From Sclerotinia nivalis (Eukaryota; Ascomycota; Leotiomycetes; Helotiales; Sclerotiniaceae), in NCBI GenBank assembly GCA_029531795.1, contig JAPEIS010000005.1:370001-434000 (forward strand): DNA of 64,000 bases. Reading direction: 5' to 3'. Shown here one piece after another: positions 1-12,500 of the stretch; the stretch's first letter is position 1; the number at the start of each line of letters is the position of its first letter. The position numbers and the translations under genes were made by a program. Under the pieces are notes generated by a model, which was not told the origin of the DNA, ran no database searches, and saw only the letters and a list, made by a program, of their open reading frames with translations.

Positions 1-398
1 CCAATGATTACAATACCTACGGATTGTTCAGATTCAATATGTTATGGATTGGTGTTTGTGTTACTTTTGATAGGGAGTTCGGAGCTGCATTTCATATTTG
101 GATATCTAGGTATTGATGATTTGTGAGAGTGTTTCTTGGTAAGGGATTGAATGAGAGAGCGTGAAATGGAATAGGGATAAAGTGGTGATGGCGAGGGGAA
201 GGGATGAAAGATTAGATGAGAATATCTCATAGGGGGAGAGAGTACTTCGAATCCTTTATTTAATCCGGGCCATGGAGCTCACAATAACACGAATCTCCAT
301 ATTTGTACAGTCAAAGAAGCAGGTTAAATATAAATATGCAATGTGATATATTAATGGTATCAACCCATAACTATAAGTTCTATCCTTTTAAATCCCAC
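1..398. other. Left-edge intergenic sequence
   Basis: No supportable gene is visible before the end of NTR2. A 62-codon minus-strand frame at 42-230 is Ser/Pro-rich and has no recognisable features. The stretch probably contains the 3' flank of NTR2. Confidence 0.5.
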
Positions 399-1757
399 TC
401 ACGAACCATCAACCACCTCTCCTCTTCCTACAGGCGTATTTCCAAAACTCTCCAAGCCCCTATCCCCACCTCCAATCCTCTCTCTTGCCATCTCATTACT
501 TTTATCCACCAATCCCTTCACATCATTCATTTCTAGCTCCTTCACATGGACATCTGCTTTCAATGACGAATATCTCTGTCCCGCCTGCGTTAACAGTACT
601 TGAACATCCTCTTCCCTCTTAATAATATCCGATTTTTCCATTTGTCCTTCTTCAATCTTCTTTTTCCTTTTGGAAAGTTCGAGTTCCATTGTATTTAACG
701 TATTTTGTAATCTTTCCAGGCACTCTGATAATACAGGTATTGGTGTAATCCTAGCAGGAATCTGATTTTCTTTCCTGGCACCTGCTGCATCATCATGTTT
801 ATGCAATCCATCCATACCAGCTCTTGTTTGTGCAGCTTCATATGCGGCTCTTCTTTCTGCTTCCGAATCATCACTTTCTTCATCTGAGCTACCTTCGGCT
901 TGTTGAATCAAATCTGCCATTTCTTTCTTACGACGTCGTCGTTCCTCACGTTCTTGTTTCTTTCCTAGAGAAATTCGTCCATCGTCTACGAATTCCTCAA
1001 AACCTTCCATGATTTCTTCATCGTCTCTAACCAATCTTGATTCCGGTTTCTTTTGTCGAGGAAGAAGTGACATATTTCGTCCTCCATCCGGTTCATCATC
1101 ATTCAGAGAAATGAAATCTTTTTCCCTAGCCATCCTAGCCCTCCTCTCTTTCTTCTCCCTAATTTCCGCCTCCGTAGGTATAACCGCCGCTGTACTTCCC
1201 GCAAGCTCCCCCACCATATCTCCATTCCCCTGCAAATCCACAACCATAGCCCCTTCTAACTCACTCGCATCCAAGAACGGTTCCTCTCCTCCCCCAATCT
1301 CTACATCCGCCAATTCTTTCATAGCACTAGCCTGCGAACTCTTCAATTCCTCCAAATAATCCTTACTATAAGTCGGTCTTCCCATTCCCGAATCCCCATC
1401 TTCATCTTCATCCCTCGCCCTCATGGGCAAAGGTAATCTCGCATTGGTTTTCTTCGCATTCCCTTCTGCGACTTTTCGCGCAAGGGGTTTCTTTACTAGA
1501 GTGAACGATTCATCATCCTCGAGGTTTTCGGCATCGGAACCGGATATGATGTCGCCTACTCCAAAGGAGAGACGTGATGATGCGGGTCTCTTTTTCTTTT
1601 TAAATGGAGTAGTCTTGACTATCGGAGGTTTGTTTGTAGCATTATCATCGCTAGGAGTATCGTTCTTGGGCACATCGTCCCCTTCTTGCGTCAAGTCTTC
1701 AAATGCGATACTCCGGCGCAAATTGGATTTCTTGAGTGGCTTTCGAACTGCCGACAT
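399..1757 (-). CDS. NTR2: NTR2-domain spliceosome disassembly factor
   Basis: This is a single-exon, 452-residue protein that I recognise as a Nineteen-complex-related protein 2 homologue. In yeast, Ntr2 works with Ntr1 and the helicase Prp43 in the nucleus to take apart the post-splicing lariat complex. The sequence shows the family's N-terminal signature: a basic start followed by RRSIAFED (residues 14-21), then KKRPASSRLSFGVGD near residues 55-70. The middle is acidic and low in complexity. A basic helix (KKQEREERRRRKKEMADL) follows near residues 265-283, and a predicted coiled coil lies around 345-420. The ATG at 1757 sits in a good context and begins the conserved region. The gene is divergent from the snRNP G gene, so two splicing genes share a 294 bp promoter. 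Family assignment is strong; the exact partners are inferred from yeast. Confidence 0.85.
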   Translation of the reverse strand: MSAVRKPLKKSNLRRSIAFEDLTQEGDDVPKNDTPSDDNATNKPPIVKTTPFKKKKRPASSRLSFGVGDIISGSDAENLEDDESFTLVKKPLARKVAEGNAKKTNARLPLPMRARDEDEDGDSGMGRPTYSKDYLEELKSSQASAMKELADVEIGGGEEPFLDASELEGAMVVDLQGNGDMVGELAGSTAAVIPTEAEIREKKERRARMAREKDFISLNDDEPDGGRNMSLLPRQKKPESRLVRDDEEIMEGFEEFVDDGRISLGKKQEREERRRRKKEMADLIQQAEGSSDEESDDSEAERRAAYEAAQTRAGMDGLHKHDDAAGARKENQIPARITPIPVLSECLERLQNTLNTMELELSKRKKKIEEGQMEKSDIIKREEDVQVLLTQAGQRYSSLKADVHVKELEMNDVKGLVDKSNEMARERIGGGDRGLESFGNTPVGRGEVVDGS

Positions 1758-2051
1758 CTTGTGTTGTATTCAAACTTTCTTTTTAATTTGACAAGCTACC
1801 AATCAACTCTCTGTATAAATGCCCTTTAGGATAGAAATCATGCAGTCAAATTGTAATAAATAGAGACGCGACCAAAGAAGCTCTCCATCTACGATAAATA
1901 AAATACCATCTCCTTATCACCACGTGACCGCAAACTCCAGCCTCATGAAACCTCAAGCAAGCCACAAAATTTTGGAGTGTTTCTAGAGCAGGCAATCAAG
2001 CTTCCAATTTCACGACATCTACACGACGAATATACCAAACCTATCGTCAAC
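1758..2051. promoter_or_regulatory. Bidirectional promoter between NTR2 and snRNP G
   Basis: This 294 bp gap separates the two divergent start codons and must hold both promoters. It contains a CACGTGAC box at 1921-1928, which matches the Cbf1/CPF1-type E-box (RTCACRTG on the other strand). No strong TATA box is seen, as expected for housekeeping genes. Function of the box is inferred. Confidence 0.6.
1921..1928. promoter_or_regulatory. CACGTGAC E-box in divergent promoter
   Basis: A perfect CACGTG core followed by AC lies about mid-way between the NTR2 and snRNP G start codons. The same class of site occurs in the ERG10/SNU114 divergent promoter at 9407-9414. Binding by a Cbf1/bHLH factor is inferred from the motif alone. 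Confidence 0.45.
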
Positions 2052-2565
2052 ATGCCTCAAGCTCAGCCAGAGCTTAAAAAGGTGTGTGCAATTCCCGAAG
2101 TCTTGGTGAAATGAAAATGGAGAAGAGCGAGATTGAGGAACGCGACAAGGCGGTTGATTGAAGCTATTGCGCGAAAGCTAGTGGAAAGGAGAAAGATTGG
2201 AGAATTGATGGCTAACTTATTTTGTCGTGTAGTACCTCGATAAGAGACTATTTGTGCAGTTGAATGGTAGCAGAAAGGTCATTGGTGTTTTGAGAGGTTA
2301 CGATGTTAGTTCCCTCCTGCGCGCATTCGAAATCTAACCTTGCTAACAAGATGGAATAGGTCTTCTTAAACATTGTGCTAGATGACGCAGTTGAGGAGAA
2401 AGAGGGTGGTGAGAAAGTGAAGATTGGAATGGTTGTATGTAGTCGCATAGCCACCGCACTCAGATTCAAAGACTAACAGGGTATTAGGTTATCCGCGGAA
2501 ACTCAGTCGTTATGCTCGAGGCATTGGAGAGAATAGGTGGCGGACGGGAAAACAGAGGAGATTGA
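2052..2565 (+). CDS. SMX2: Small nuclear ribonucleoprotein G (Sm G)
   Basis: Four exons join at 2052-2081, 2233-2304, 2360-2434 and 2488-2565 to encode 84 residues. All junctions are phase 0, with donors GTGTGT, GTTAGT and GTATGT. The product is the Sm-fold protein G of the heptameric ring that assembles on the U1, U2, U4 and U5 snRNAs. The Sm1 motif spans roughly residues 15-47 (LFVQLNGSRKVIGVLRGYD, then VFLNIVLDDA) and the Sm2 motif is IRGNSVVMLE at 61-70. The family's usual length is 76-80 residues, so this is full length; the extra residues are a Gly/Arg/Asn C-terminal tail. The first exon is only 30 nt. The gene shares a divergent promoter with NTR2 and converges on the rhodanese gene. 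The exons are too short to stand out as long ORFs, but the joined protein is unmistakable. Confidence 0.93.
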
Positions 2566-2839
2566 GAAGGGAAATAGGAATTTTGGGGGATTTATGTCGA
2601 AATTTGGAAGAATATGGAGGAATATGGAGGGGAAGAAAATCGAAGATTATATCTGGGCCAGGGCGTTTACAGGCTATATGAAACACAAATTGCATGTTGA
2701 GGAGCACGGAAGAAGAAAAGACAATCTGTTTGGCAAGATGAACCATAATTTCTATAGCTGATACCCCTTCCAAAGAAAGTTCTGCACCTCATTTACTCAG
2801 ATGACGTGAAATTCGACTGGGCATGATATTCCACCCTCT

Positions 2840-3514
2840 TTACTTGGCCTCCTCCCACTTCCCCTCCTCAAATCCATCCATAAACATTCCCTCAAACTCC
2901 TTCACCCACCCCTTAATTCCGCCCTTCAAGACGAGGACCTGAATATTACACTTCTTCCCAAACTTTGCTACATCATCAATATAATCCTGCATCCAACCTG
3001 CACATCTTGGACCTCTACCTGACGACGATCCTACACCTCATCAACATCTCTCTCATTTCCAAAGACTAGAACCACAGAAGTACATACCACAATAGAAAAT
3101 AACTTTCGCCATACCCGCTCTATTACAGAGTTCAAAGAGCGTCTTCCGTGTTTGATAGAAACTTTGCGCGGGAAGATTAAGTGAGGTTTTGATTGTTCCG
3201 CCCTATGGTTAGATATATCAGAAACATTCAACCTCAACCCCGAATGATTTCCCATAGAACCATATCATATATTCCCGCTCATATACACCTAGAAGCAAAT
3301 GAAACGGATTCAAAACAAAAAGCAAGAAATAACATACCACCCAATCATCTCTTCTAACATCCACTAACAAGAAACCCCTCGGCTCAGATGTAATATCCAT
3401 ATCATCAAACAACTTCATCACATCATCTGCTGTGATTTCCGGGCATTTTGCTCTTGCCTCCGGAAATGCTTTCCACCATGGAGTTTCTGATTTGGTATCT
3501 TTGGTCTCCGTCAT
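2840..3514 (-). CDS. Rhodanese/Cdc25-like phosphatase (Arr2/Ych1/Ibp1 family)
   Basis: Exons at 3514-3338, 3202-3088 and 3030-2840 give 160 residues. The product is a single small rhodanese-fold domain of the family containing yeast Ych1 and Arr2 (arsenate reductase) and fission yeast Ibp1. Visible landmarks are FLLVDVRRDDWV (residues 48-59), GGTIKTSLNLPAQSF after the first intron, and the catalytic loop C97-G-S-S-S-G-R103 followed by GPR, which fits C-X5-R. The residue before the catalytic Cys is Tyr instead of the His of the HCX5R motif. Intron 1 (3337-3203, GTATGT) is phase 0; intron 2 (3087-3031) is phase 1 and splits the Gly codon right after the active-site Cys. Whether the substrate is a phosphoprotein or arsenate cannot be told from sequence. 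It converges with snRNP G, leaving 274 bp between stops. Confidence 0.82.
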
Positions 3515-3776
3515 GATTATTTGATTAGACGTGAAAATTGTGGAAAGAGTTTGAAAAGTTTTGTTCGGTGGAGGTTGTGTATTAGGCAGCCTTTCACATG
3601 TGGCTTGCTAATGTCACGAATAATTGAGTACCTTTTTTGAATTATTCATGCGTGTCACTGTCAAGTTCATATACATTGATTAAAAGGCTCATTTTAAGAG
3701 ATATTCCATATCATTTCTTTCATTAAGTACAAGGTATATACAGGATTTTAGATTACACAGATGGGAAACGAGAAAA

Positions 3777-6700
3777 CTAATGACCCTTTTTAGAACCCTT
3801 CTTTGCTTTTTTGTGCGTCTTTTCACCCATCTCCTGTTCATAAATTTCTGCTGCTGATTCCCCTGCCTTTCTCTTTGTTTTGGTACTCTTTACACCGACT
3901 ACTATATCCTTCTTTCCAGATTTAGCAGCATTTTTAACCTGCTTCTCGGCTTCTGCCCAACCTGGTGCTCCTGCTTCGATCTCATATCTGGTCAATAAAT
4001 TAGCATTTCAATTTCTGAAAGTACTGGAATTAGAAACATACTGGTCTAAAGGGAGAGCATCAATAAGCTCCCTTTGCTTCTCTTTTAAAGCTTTCATAGC
4101 TTCATCTCCACCTTCCTCCAATTCTTCTTCGAGTCCTTGTTCTAGGGGTACGAATCTGTCATCTACAACTTCATCATCCAAAGCTCCATTTGCATCTTCT
4201 CTGCTAACACCGATGCTTTCACGCCCCGGCATCTCAGCTTCTATGGCCCCAGAAACCAGGTCGCCAAAGTGGGCACTCATTTTGCGCATGATCTTAATGA
4301 ACATGGCTAATAGTTGAGAGGATGGAAGTGATAATTCTGACTCGATGGCTGTTAGGTCTTTTCTCTGCAGACCGACGGCAAGAAGTATCGATGATTGGAT
4401 ACCCGTGAGCTTGATCTCGGACTTCAAACGACCAGTGAAATATAAGTTCGCAAGTGTTGGAATGAGATCTAGAATGACGTGGTAGTCAAGCATATTATTT
4501 GCATAGGATTCCAGGCGCTTAAGATCAAATGGCGACATGAGTTTGTCTAACTCTGCTTTTGAAAGTGGCTTGGGTGCGGCTTCTGGATCAGATTTTGAAC
4601 CAGCATTTGCTGATTCATCAATACTTAAGGCAAGGACTGAAGGGAATTCGCGGAATTGGTACGAAAGGAGAGACAGAAATCTGCGATGGAAATCTCGAGA
4701 GAAAGCAGACTCCCACTCTCTATTTTCACTATTTTCCAAAGTGCGAACCATAACACAGGTGTGCTCTCCAGTCAATTCGTTTGGCGTTTGTCGAAGATAG
4801 AGAGGAACAAACGAGGCTCGTTTCCAGAATCTGTGGAGCGGTTGAGTAAGGCCGTAGCTGACACCAATATAATCGAGATTGTCGGGTCGCTTCTCGGATA
4901 GCTTCGAGAAGAGGGGTGGCATTTTTCTGATATCCCTAACGTTGATGTTGTCATCAAGGAGAGATGCACTAGTCAACTCCTCGTCGGTGACACGAGTAAT
5001 TGTCTCTTCCACGTAATCATTCATATCCTCTGAGAGGTTAGCGAATTTTCCTTCATAGAAATCAGTAAGAAGTTCGAGAGCTTTGCTTCCATATCCCATC
5101 TTGATATAATCAGGATTTGTTGCTATCCGAACCACACGTGCTCCAGAGAGACCAGCGAAATCGTCGTCTTGAAATTGCTGACTGACCAACCAAGGGATGA
5201 GATCACCAGCCGCTCTCTGACCTCTACTCAAGCTGTTCATGACACTTTGCTTGCTGATCTTTCCTTCAAGAGCCACTTGGATCACACAGAGAGGCTCTGG
5301 TAAGTGTTTACTGTTCTCTTCAATAGGTGGAACAAGTACAAACAATTGATGAGCAGGAGCATCACTCATCAACTGAAGATCGTCTGGGGTATTCTTGTAA
5401 TGACTAGCGACGTAAAGAGCAATCATCTGTTGCAAAAACTTTTCGGAAACATCGTGGAAAGAGAAGAGGGTATCGCGATTGACGTTGAGCAATTGACACT
5501 GTGAAGGATCTGGGCATCCTTGAAGAGTATTCAATCTCGATCGAGGTAAAGTGGCATCGAGACAGAGTAATTGATTGAGCCACTTCTCGACGGCGTCACC
5601 TTGTGCATAACGAATTGGCTCAGACAGCGTGATCTCTCTTAGCGAGCGACCTCCTGAGAAGCTATTATCAGCACCTTTAGCAGCCGCCTTACCACTTGAT
5701 CGATCAGCTATCTCAACATCTTCGGTTCCATTTGTCGTGCCTCTAGATTGCTCTCGGAGTTGTTTGATCAATTTCAAAGATAGAGACCTTCCAGTACCCT
5801 CGTAACCATTGATAGTGGATGCCATGAATACCAAGTAAGGACCCATAAGCTTCTTGACGAGCGGTAGCGGTATCGCAGCGGCTTCATCGATGACCAATAA
5901 TTCGGCTTGTCCGAGAACGTGCGCATCTTGCGGTCTGATATATTGAATTGTTTGGCGATGTTGACGATGTATGTTCACTCGAACAATTGCTTTGTTAAAA
6001 TCGGGGTTTGTGGATTGTATGATTGAGTAGTCGACGTGATCCATGTAGTTAAGAGCATCAAAACCTTTGAAGATAAACTCGAATAAAGTCTTCAAGTTCT
6101 CCGGACTTGGGGATGTGATGAAAATATTGCTATATCCATGCGCGACAGCTGCTGCCACAGCCACACCAAGAGCTGCAGATTTTCCACGTCCTCTGCCAGC
6201 AGTCAACGTGACAGTGTTTCTCAACGTCTTTTCGGCGATAGCATCCACGAATGTCAGAAGGGCCTTGGCCTGGTCTACAGTCTTCGCCAAAGTGACGAGG
6301 GATCCCACTGGTTGCGTGTCTTGTAGGGCCTCTTTCATGTTATCCAATTCTATCTGTGATTCACTTTTTGGCTGGTCCAAATCTGGCGGAGGTAAAGCTT
6401 TCACGTTCTTCCCTCCGGATATGGGTAAAACATTCAGCTCATCGTCAATAACCAGACATGACTCGCATTTCCCAAGAGACAAAATGAATCGTTCATTGAA
6501 TCTGGCAGTAACATCATCGTGCGCTTCCGTTCGGTATCGGGAATGAATATCCATAGACAAGGTGTATAGTTGCTTTAAGCTGTTCATGCCTTTAAGCAAT
6601 AAAACCACAAGTCCACCTCCCTCAACTGTTTCGATCGTTCTGGCTAAGAGATTGGGTGTAATGGCTTCAAAATCCTGCAATATACACATTCCGAATGTGT

Positions 6701-7176
6701 TTCCCAGGATTTTTTCAGTTTCCTTATAGTAGACATATCGAATGTTGTGCAGTGACACAAACAGCTCGAATGGATCCTCTGTGTTAGCTTCCCTAATCCC
6801 GCGTTTGATTTCTTTCTTGATTTTAGTTTCTCTCTTCTTCCGGTGACTATAAGCAGCAAGTATGTCAGTATGCAGCTTCAAAGTACAACGGATGTCGATA
6901 CAGACCTCGTAAAACCTAAAAGCTTATTTTTGTATGCCCACATAACCGATTTGTTCTGTTTCATGTCCATACTGGACATGATATAGTGTAGATGTACAAT
7001 AACATCTTTCGTTCTGTCTCCAACAACCACAATGAAGCTTCGTTTCTTCTCCTGTATGCCATTGCGAATGAGCGCGGGGATGCGCTGATCTCTGTTGTTG
7101 TCGAAGTTAGCGCTCGAGAGTAATAAAATATGTAATAGCTGTTCTAAACTCACACTGCTTTGCGTTGGCCGACCAT
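3777..7176 (-). CDS. KRE33: RNA cytidine acetyltransferase NAT10/Kre33
   Basis: Exons at 7176-7154, 7091-6906, 6846-4042 and 3987-3777 encode 1074 residues, against 1056 in yeast and 1025 in human. The enzyme uses ATP and acetyl-CoA to make N4-acetylcytidine in 18S rRNA and in Ser/Leu tRNAs, and is needed for small-subunit ribosome assembly in the nucleolus. The N-terminus reads RKAVDQRIPALIRNG across the first junction, as in the family. The P-loop GRGRGKSA is at about 287-294, the Walker B IDEAAAIP at about 389-396, and the GNAT-fold acetyl-CoA loop (VRIATNPDYIKMGYGSKAL) at about 641-661. The C-terminus is Lys-rich (KKAKKGSKKG), as in homologues. The first coding exon is only 23 nt, ends in phase 2 and uses donor GTGAGT. 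The donor of intron 2 is the weaker GTCTGT. The last intron splits a Gln codon with GTATGT. Identification is near certain. Confidence 0.95.
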
Positions 7177-7595
7177 AATTTCCAATTGTTTATAGATCAA
7201 AAACCTCTTTGATGGCGATATAAACACCAGCAAATTGAGGTATTGATGCGCCGGAACTTTTTTTTGGTAATTGCACTTATCTCGAACTTTTTTTCGACAG
7301 GGGCCAGACAACGCTAGAACTTCTACAGTTTAGTAGATATGCAAGGCTACTATCGGATAAGATCACTTTTTACGAGGCTGACCAATTGCATGAATGTGAC
7401 AAAACGAAAATAGCTCTGAGGGCTTTGAAGTAGAAGATCTAATGGGGTGTATTAAAAAGCTTATGGGGTATTGTAAATCGTCCCTCGAGACTTTTATCAG
7501 ACTTGAATCTATGTTGCTTCATTGCTGATCATGCTTTTTGATACTCCAAATATGTACCATCCAAATCCAAATTGTAAGCAATTTTTATAAACACT
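7177..7595. promoter_or_regulatory. NAT10 upstream and ERG10 3' flank
   Basis: This gap holds the NAT10 promoter (transcribed leftward) and the 3' end of ERG10. It is AT-rich, with a short T tract near 7257-7265. No other gene or clear motif is visible. Confidence 0.4.
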
Positions 7596-9026
<1,431 letters not shown>

Positions 9027-9533
9027 GTTTATGGGCAAAGTAGAAAGATTTGAGATTCGTAAATATTATTTTGGAGAAAAGGAATAAACCTCAACAAAGA
9101 TGTGCCAATATTTATGGTGAGGGCGGTGAGTTGGCAGAACAGTGGTAAGCCCCGCTAATCTAGCCTCGAAATCTCCTGCCACTTTTGAAGTTGTGCTTTG
9201 TATATGTTTAGAACAATGTGAAGGGTAATCTTTGAACAGTGCACATCACAGATGAGTTCACAAAGGCGGCAAGAATAGTAATCAAACTTGAATATCTCCG
9301 AGGTCGGTATAAAATCTAATCTAATCAATCTCTCCTCTGCATTCTCCACTAAAGATCTATCCTTGATTCCATTGGATAAGAGTTACCTTATGTGACAAGG
9401 CTGTAGCACGTGATCTCAAAAAAGTCCCGTCGCGAAACCTCGAGTTTTCGACGCGAAGCCAGTGAGGTTGGAGCTCTATTTTCTTGAACATTTCTTGAAT
9501 TTCATATAATTTTTTGCCTTCTACTTATTCAAG
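9027..9533. promoter_or_regulatory. Divergent ERG10/SNU114 promoter
   Basis: This 507 bp holds the promoters of both flanking genes. It contains CACGTGAT at 9407-9414, and just downstream an imperfect inverted repeat at about 9429-9454 whose arms are CGTCGCGAAA and TTTTCGACGCG around a CTCGAG core. The right arm includes the ACGCG core of MluI-box-like elements. Regulatory roles are inferred from motifs only. Confidence 0.5.
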
Positions 9534-12500
9534 ATGGATGATCTTTATGACGAGTAAGTTTCCTCCAAATTTTAAGCTCCTTGAAAGGCTTGACCGTTGC
9601 TAATCTTCTTGCAGGTTTGGAAACTTCATTGGTGAGGCCGAGGAGGAGGAGGAGGAGTCTCAGCATGGCAATGATGCGAGCGCATACGTCTACGATGAAT
9701 ATCCAGAAGAGGCGCCAGAGGAACCTACGGGACAGGAATTGATGGACCTTGATGGTTGGTCATAGCTATTTTATGGAGCCTAGAAAGCTATCTGCTAACT
9801 ACTCCGTCTTTAGATGAAGGTCCTTCAAATGCGGTGATATTGCATGAAGACAAGCAGTATTATCCCACTGCGCAGCAAGTATATGGAGAGGATGTGGAAA
9901 CCATGGTGCAGGAAGAAGATGCGCAACCTCTCACGCAACCTATTATAGCTCCCGTCGAACAGAAGAAATTCAACATCCAGGAGGCGGATCTTCCACCAGT
10001 ACATTTCGATCGAAGTTTCATGTCCGACCTCATGAATTATCCCGAACAAATTAGAAATATTGCTCTTGCTGGGCATCTACATCATGGAAAAACCGCATTT
10101 ATGGACATGTTGGTTCTCGAGACTCATGATATCACCGAGCGATTAGAAAAGAAGACCGGAAGGAAGAAGGATGAGCAATTACGTTATACAGATATCCATG
10201 TTGTTGAGCGCGAACGGGGACTGTCCATAAAATCCGCACCTATGAGTCTGGTGCTTCAGAGTACTAAGGGGAAGTCACATCTTCTAAATATCCTCGATAC
10301 TCCGGGCCATGTTAATTTCGTGGATGAGGTTGCCTCTTCATTACGGCTGGTAGATGGAGTAGTTTTGGTCGTTGATGTTGTTGAAGGAGTCCAAGTCAAT
10401 ACGGAACGGATCATCAAGCATGCCGTTTTGGAAGGTCTGCCCTTGACTCTTGTTGTCAATAAAATGGATCGTCTAATTCTAGAGCTCAAGCTGCCACCAA
10501 CGGATGCCTATTTCAAGCTCAAGCATGTTATTGAGGAAGTCAATACTGTGATTGAGGCTACATTACCAGGTCAAGGGGAGAGCCGAAGACTCAGTCCTGA
10601 GAAAGGTAATGTTCTTTTTGCCTGTACTAGCATGGGATGGTGTTTTACCTTGCAATCATTTGCGAAAATGTATGCAGACAGCTACGCCCCAAATAACAAG
10701 CGAGGTCCGGGTTTGAACAACGAAGAGAGTGGTATCAATGCACACGAATTTGCCAGGAGGCTGTGGGGTGACATTTTCTATAATCCATCAAGGAGATCAT
10801 TCACTCGAAAGGGTGTTGAAGAGAGGTCGAAACGCTCCTTCGTGAATTTCATCCTGGAACCAATTTACAAGCTATACTCTCACACTATTAGTGAGAGTCC
10901 AGAAGATTTGAAGGACACTCTGGAAACGCTTGGGATTTTCCTCAAGCCATCACAGTACAAGACGGATGCCAACGTTCTTCTGAAACTAGTATGTGAACAA
11001 TTTTTCGGCCCATCAACCGGGTTCGTCGATATGGTTGTACAGCATATACCTTCTCCGGTGGAAGCTGCAGAGAAGAAACTGGAACGCCATTATACCGGTC
11101 CATTGGATACAACGGTTGGAGCGGCTATGAAGAATTGCGATCAAGATGGTCCATTGGTCATTCAAATCACCAAGCTATTAAACACAAGCGATGCTACTGG
11201 ATTTTATTCTTTCGGAAGAGTATTAAGTGGTATTGCACGAGCAGGTACTCAAGTGAGAGTCCTTGGCGAAGGATACTCAATTGATGATGAAGAGGACATG
11301 AGCGTCGCCACCATATCGGATGTATGGATCGCTGAAACAAGATACAATATCCCTACGGATGGAGTCCCCGCCGGCAATTGGGTTCTGCTTGGGGGTGTAG
11401 ATAACTCGATTGTTAAATCTGCAACCATTGTACCCCTTGTTTTACCAAATGAAGAGGAGGCGTACATTTTCAAACCCATTACTCATTTCACCGAGTCGGT
11501 CTTCAAGGTTGCTGTGGAGCCAATCAACCCTTCCGAGCTTCCTAAGATGTTGGATGGTTTGAGAAAAGTCAACAAAAGCTACCCTCTTATCACTACGAAG
11601 GTAGAAGAATCTGGCGAACACGTCATTCTGGGCACGGGGGAACTCTACATGGACTGTGTCCTGCATGACCTCCGACGATTATATGCAGAGATGGAGATCA
11701 AGGTGTCTGATCCTGTCACACGCTTTTGTGAGACAGTCGTTGAGACATCAGCTATCAAATGTTATGCCCAGACACCAAACAAGAAGAACAAGATCACAAT
11801 GGTTGCAGAACCTCTTGACCAGGGTATTGCTGAGGATATTGAAAGTGGAAAGGTCAGCATAAAGAGTCCTGCTCGAGTGATTGGCAAATACTTTGAGGAG
11901 AACTATGGTTGGGATTTATTGGCTTCTAGAAGTATTTGGGCCTTCGGTCCCGACGATTTGGGACCAAACATTCTACAAGATGATACCATTCCATCCGAGG
12001 CAAGTTTCATTCCAGAAAGCACCTATTCCCTTACCCCTTGTTAGTAGCTAGCCAATTTAGAGCTGCTACTGCTAGTGCCTGCAAAGGCTAAATAGCCGTT
12101 GTGTTACACAAAATGGAAATTATTCGGCCCTTCTCATGCTGACTGATCTACAACAGGTGGATAAGAAGTTATTACTTAGTGTACGGGATACCATTCGACA
12201 AGGATTTAGCTGGGCTGCTCGAGAAGGACCACTTTGTGAAGAACGTAAGTTTCCACTCATTTTTCATTTGCCCTTTTCCCCAGACGCCCTCCCTTTCACC
12301 CTTACCCAACTACTCCTAGGTATCATACATCGTAATTATGGACGACCCCTCACGCCACGGTATCACTGAATTAATATGGAAAATTCCGTTCATTATTGTC
12401 ACACAGACCACAGCTACTATCCCACCCCTGAATTAAATTTTCATTGGTCCATCTATCCGAGTTAGTACTAACGTCCCTTGTAGCAATCCGCAATACCAAA

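Noticed and set aside
1009..1359. Ser-rich plus-strand frame opposite NTR2
   Set aside because: Shadow of the acidic NTR2 codons; no family features and wholly inside a well-supported gene.
6067..6546. 159-codon plus-strand frame within NAT10
   Set aside because: Antisense shadow of the conserved NAT10 ATPase region.
9756..12044. The SNU114 open frame taken as a complete gene
   Set aside because: Its first 19 codons are intron and its last codons read through a GC-AG intron. The true protein continues to 13046.
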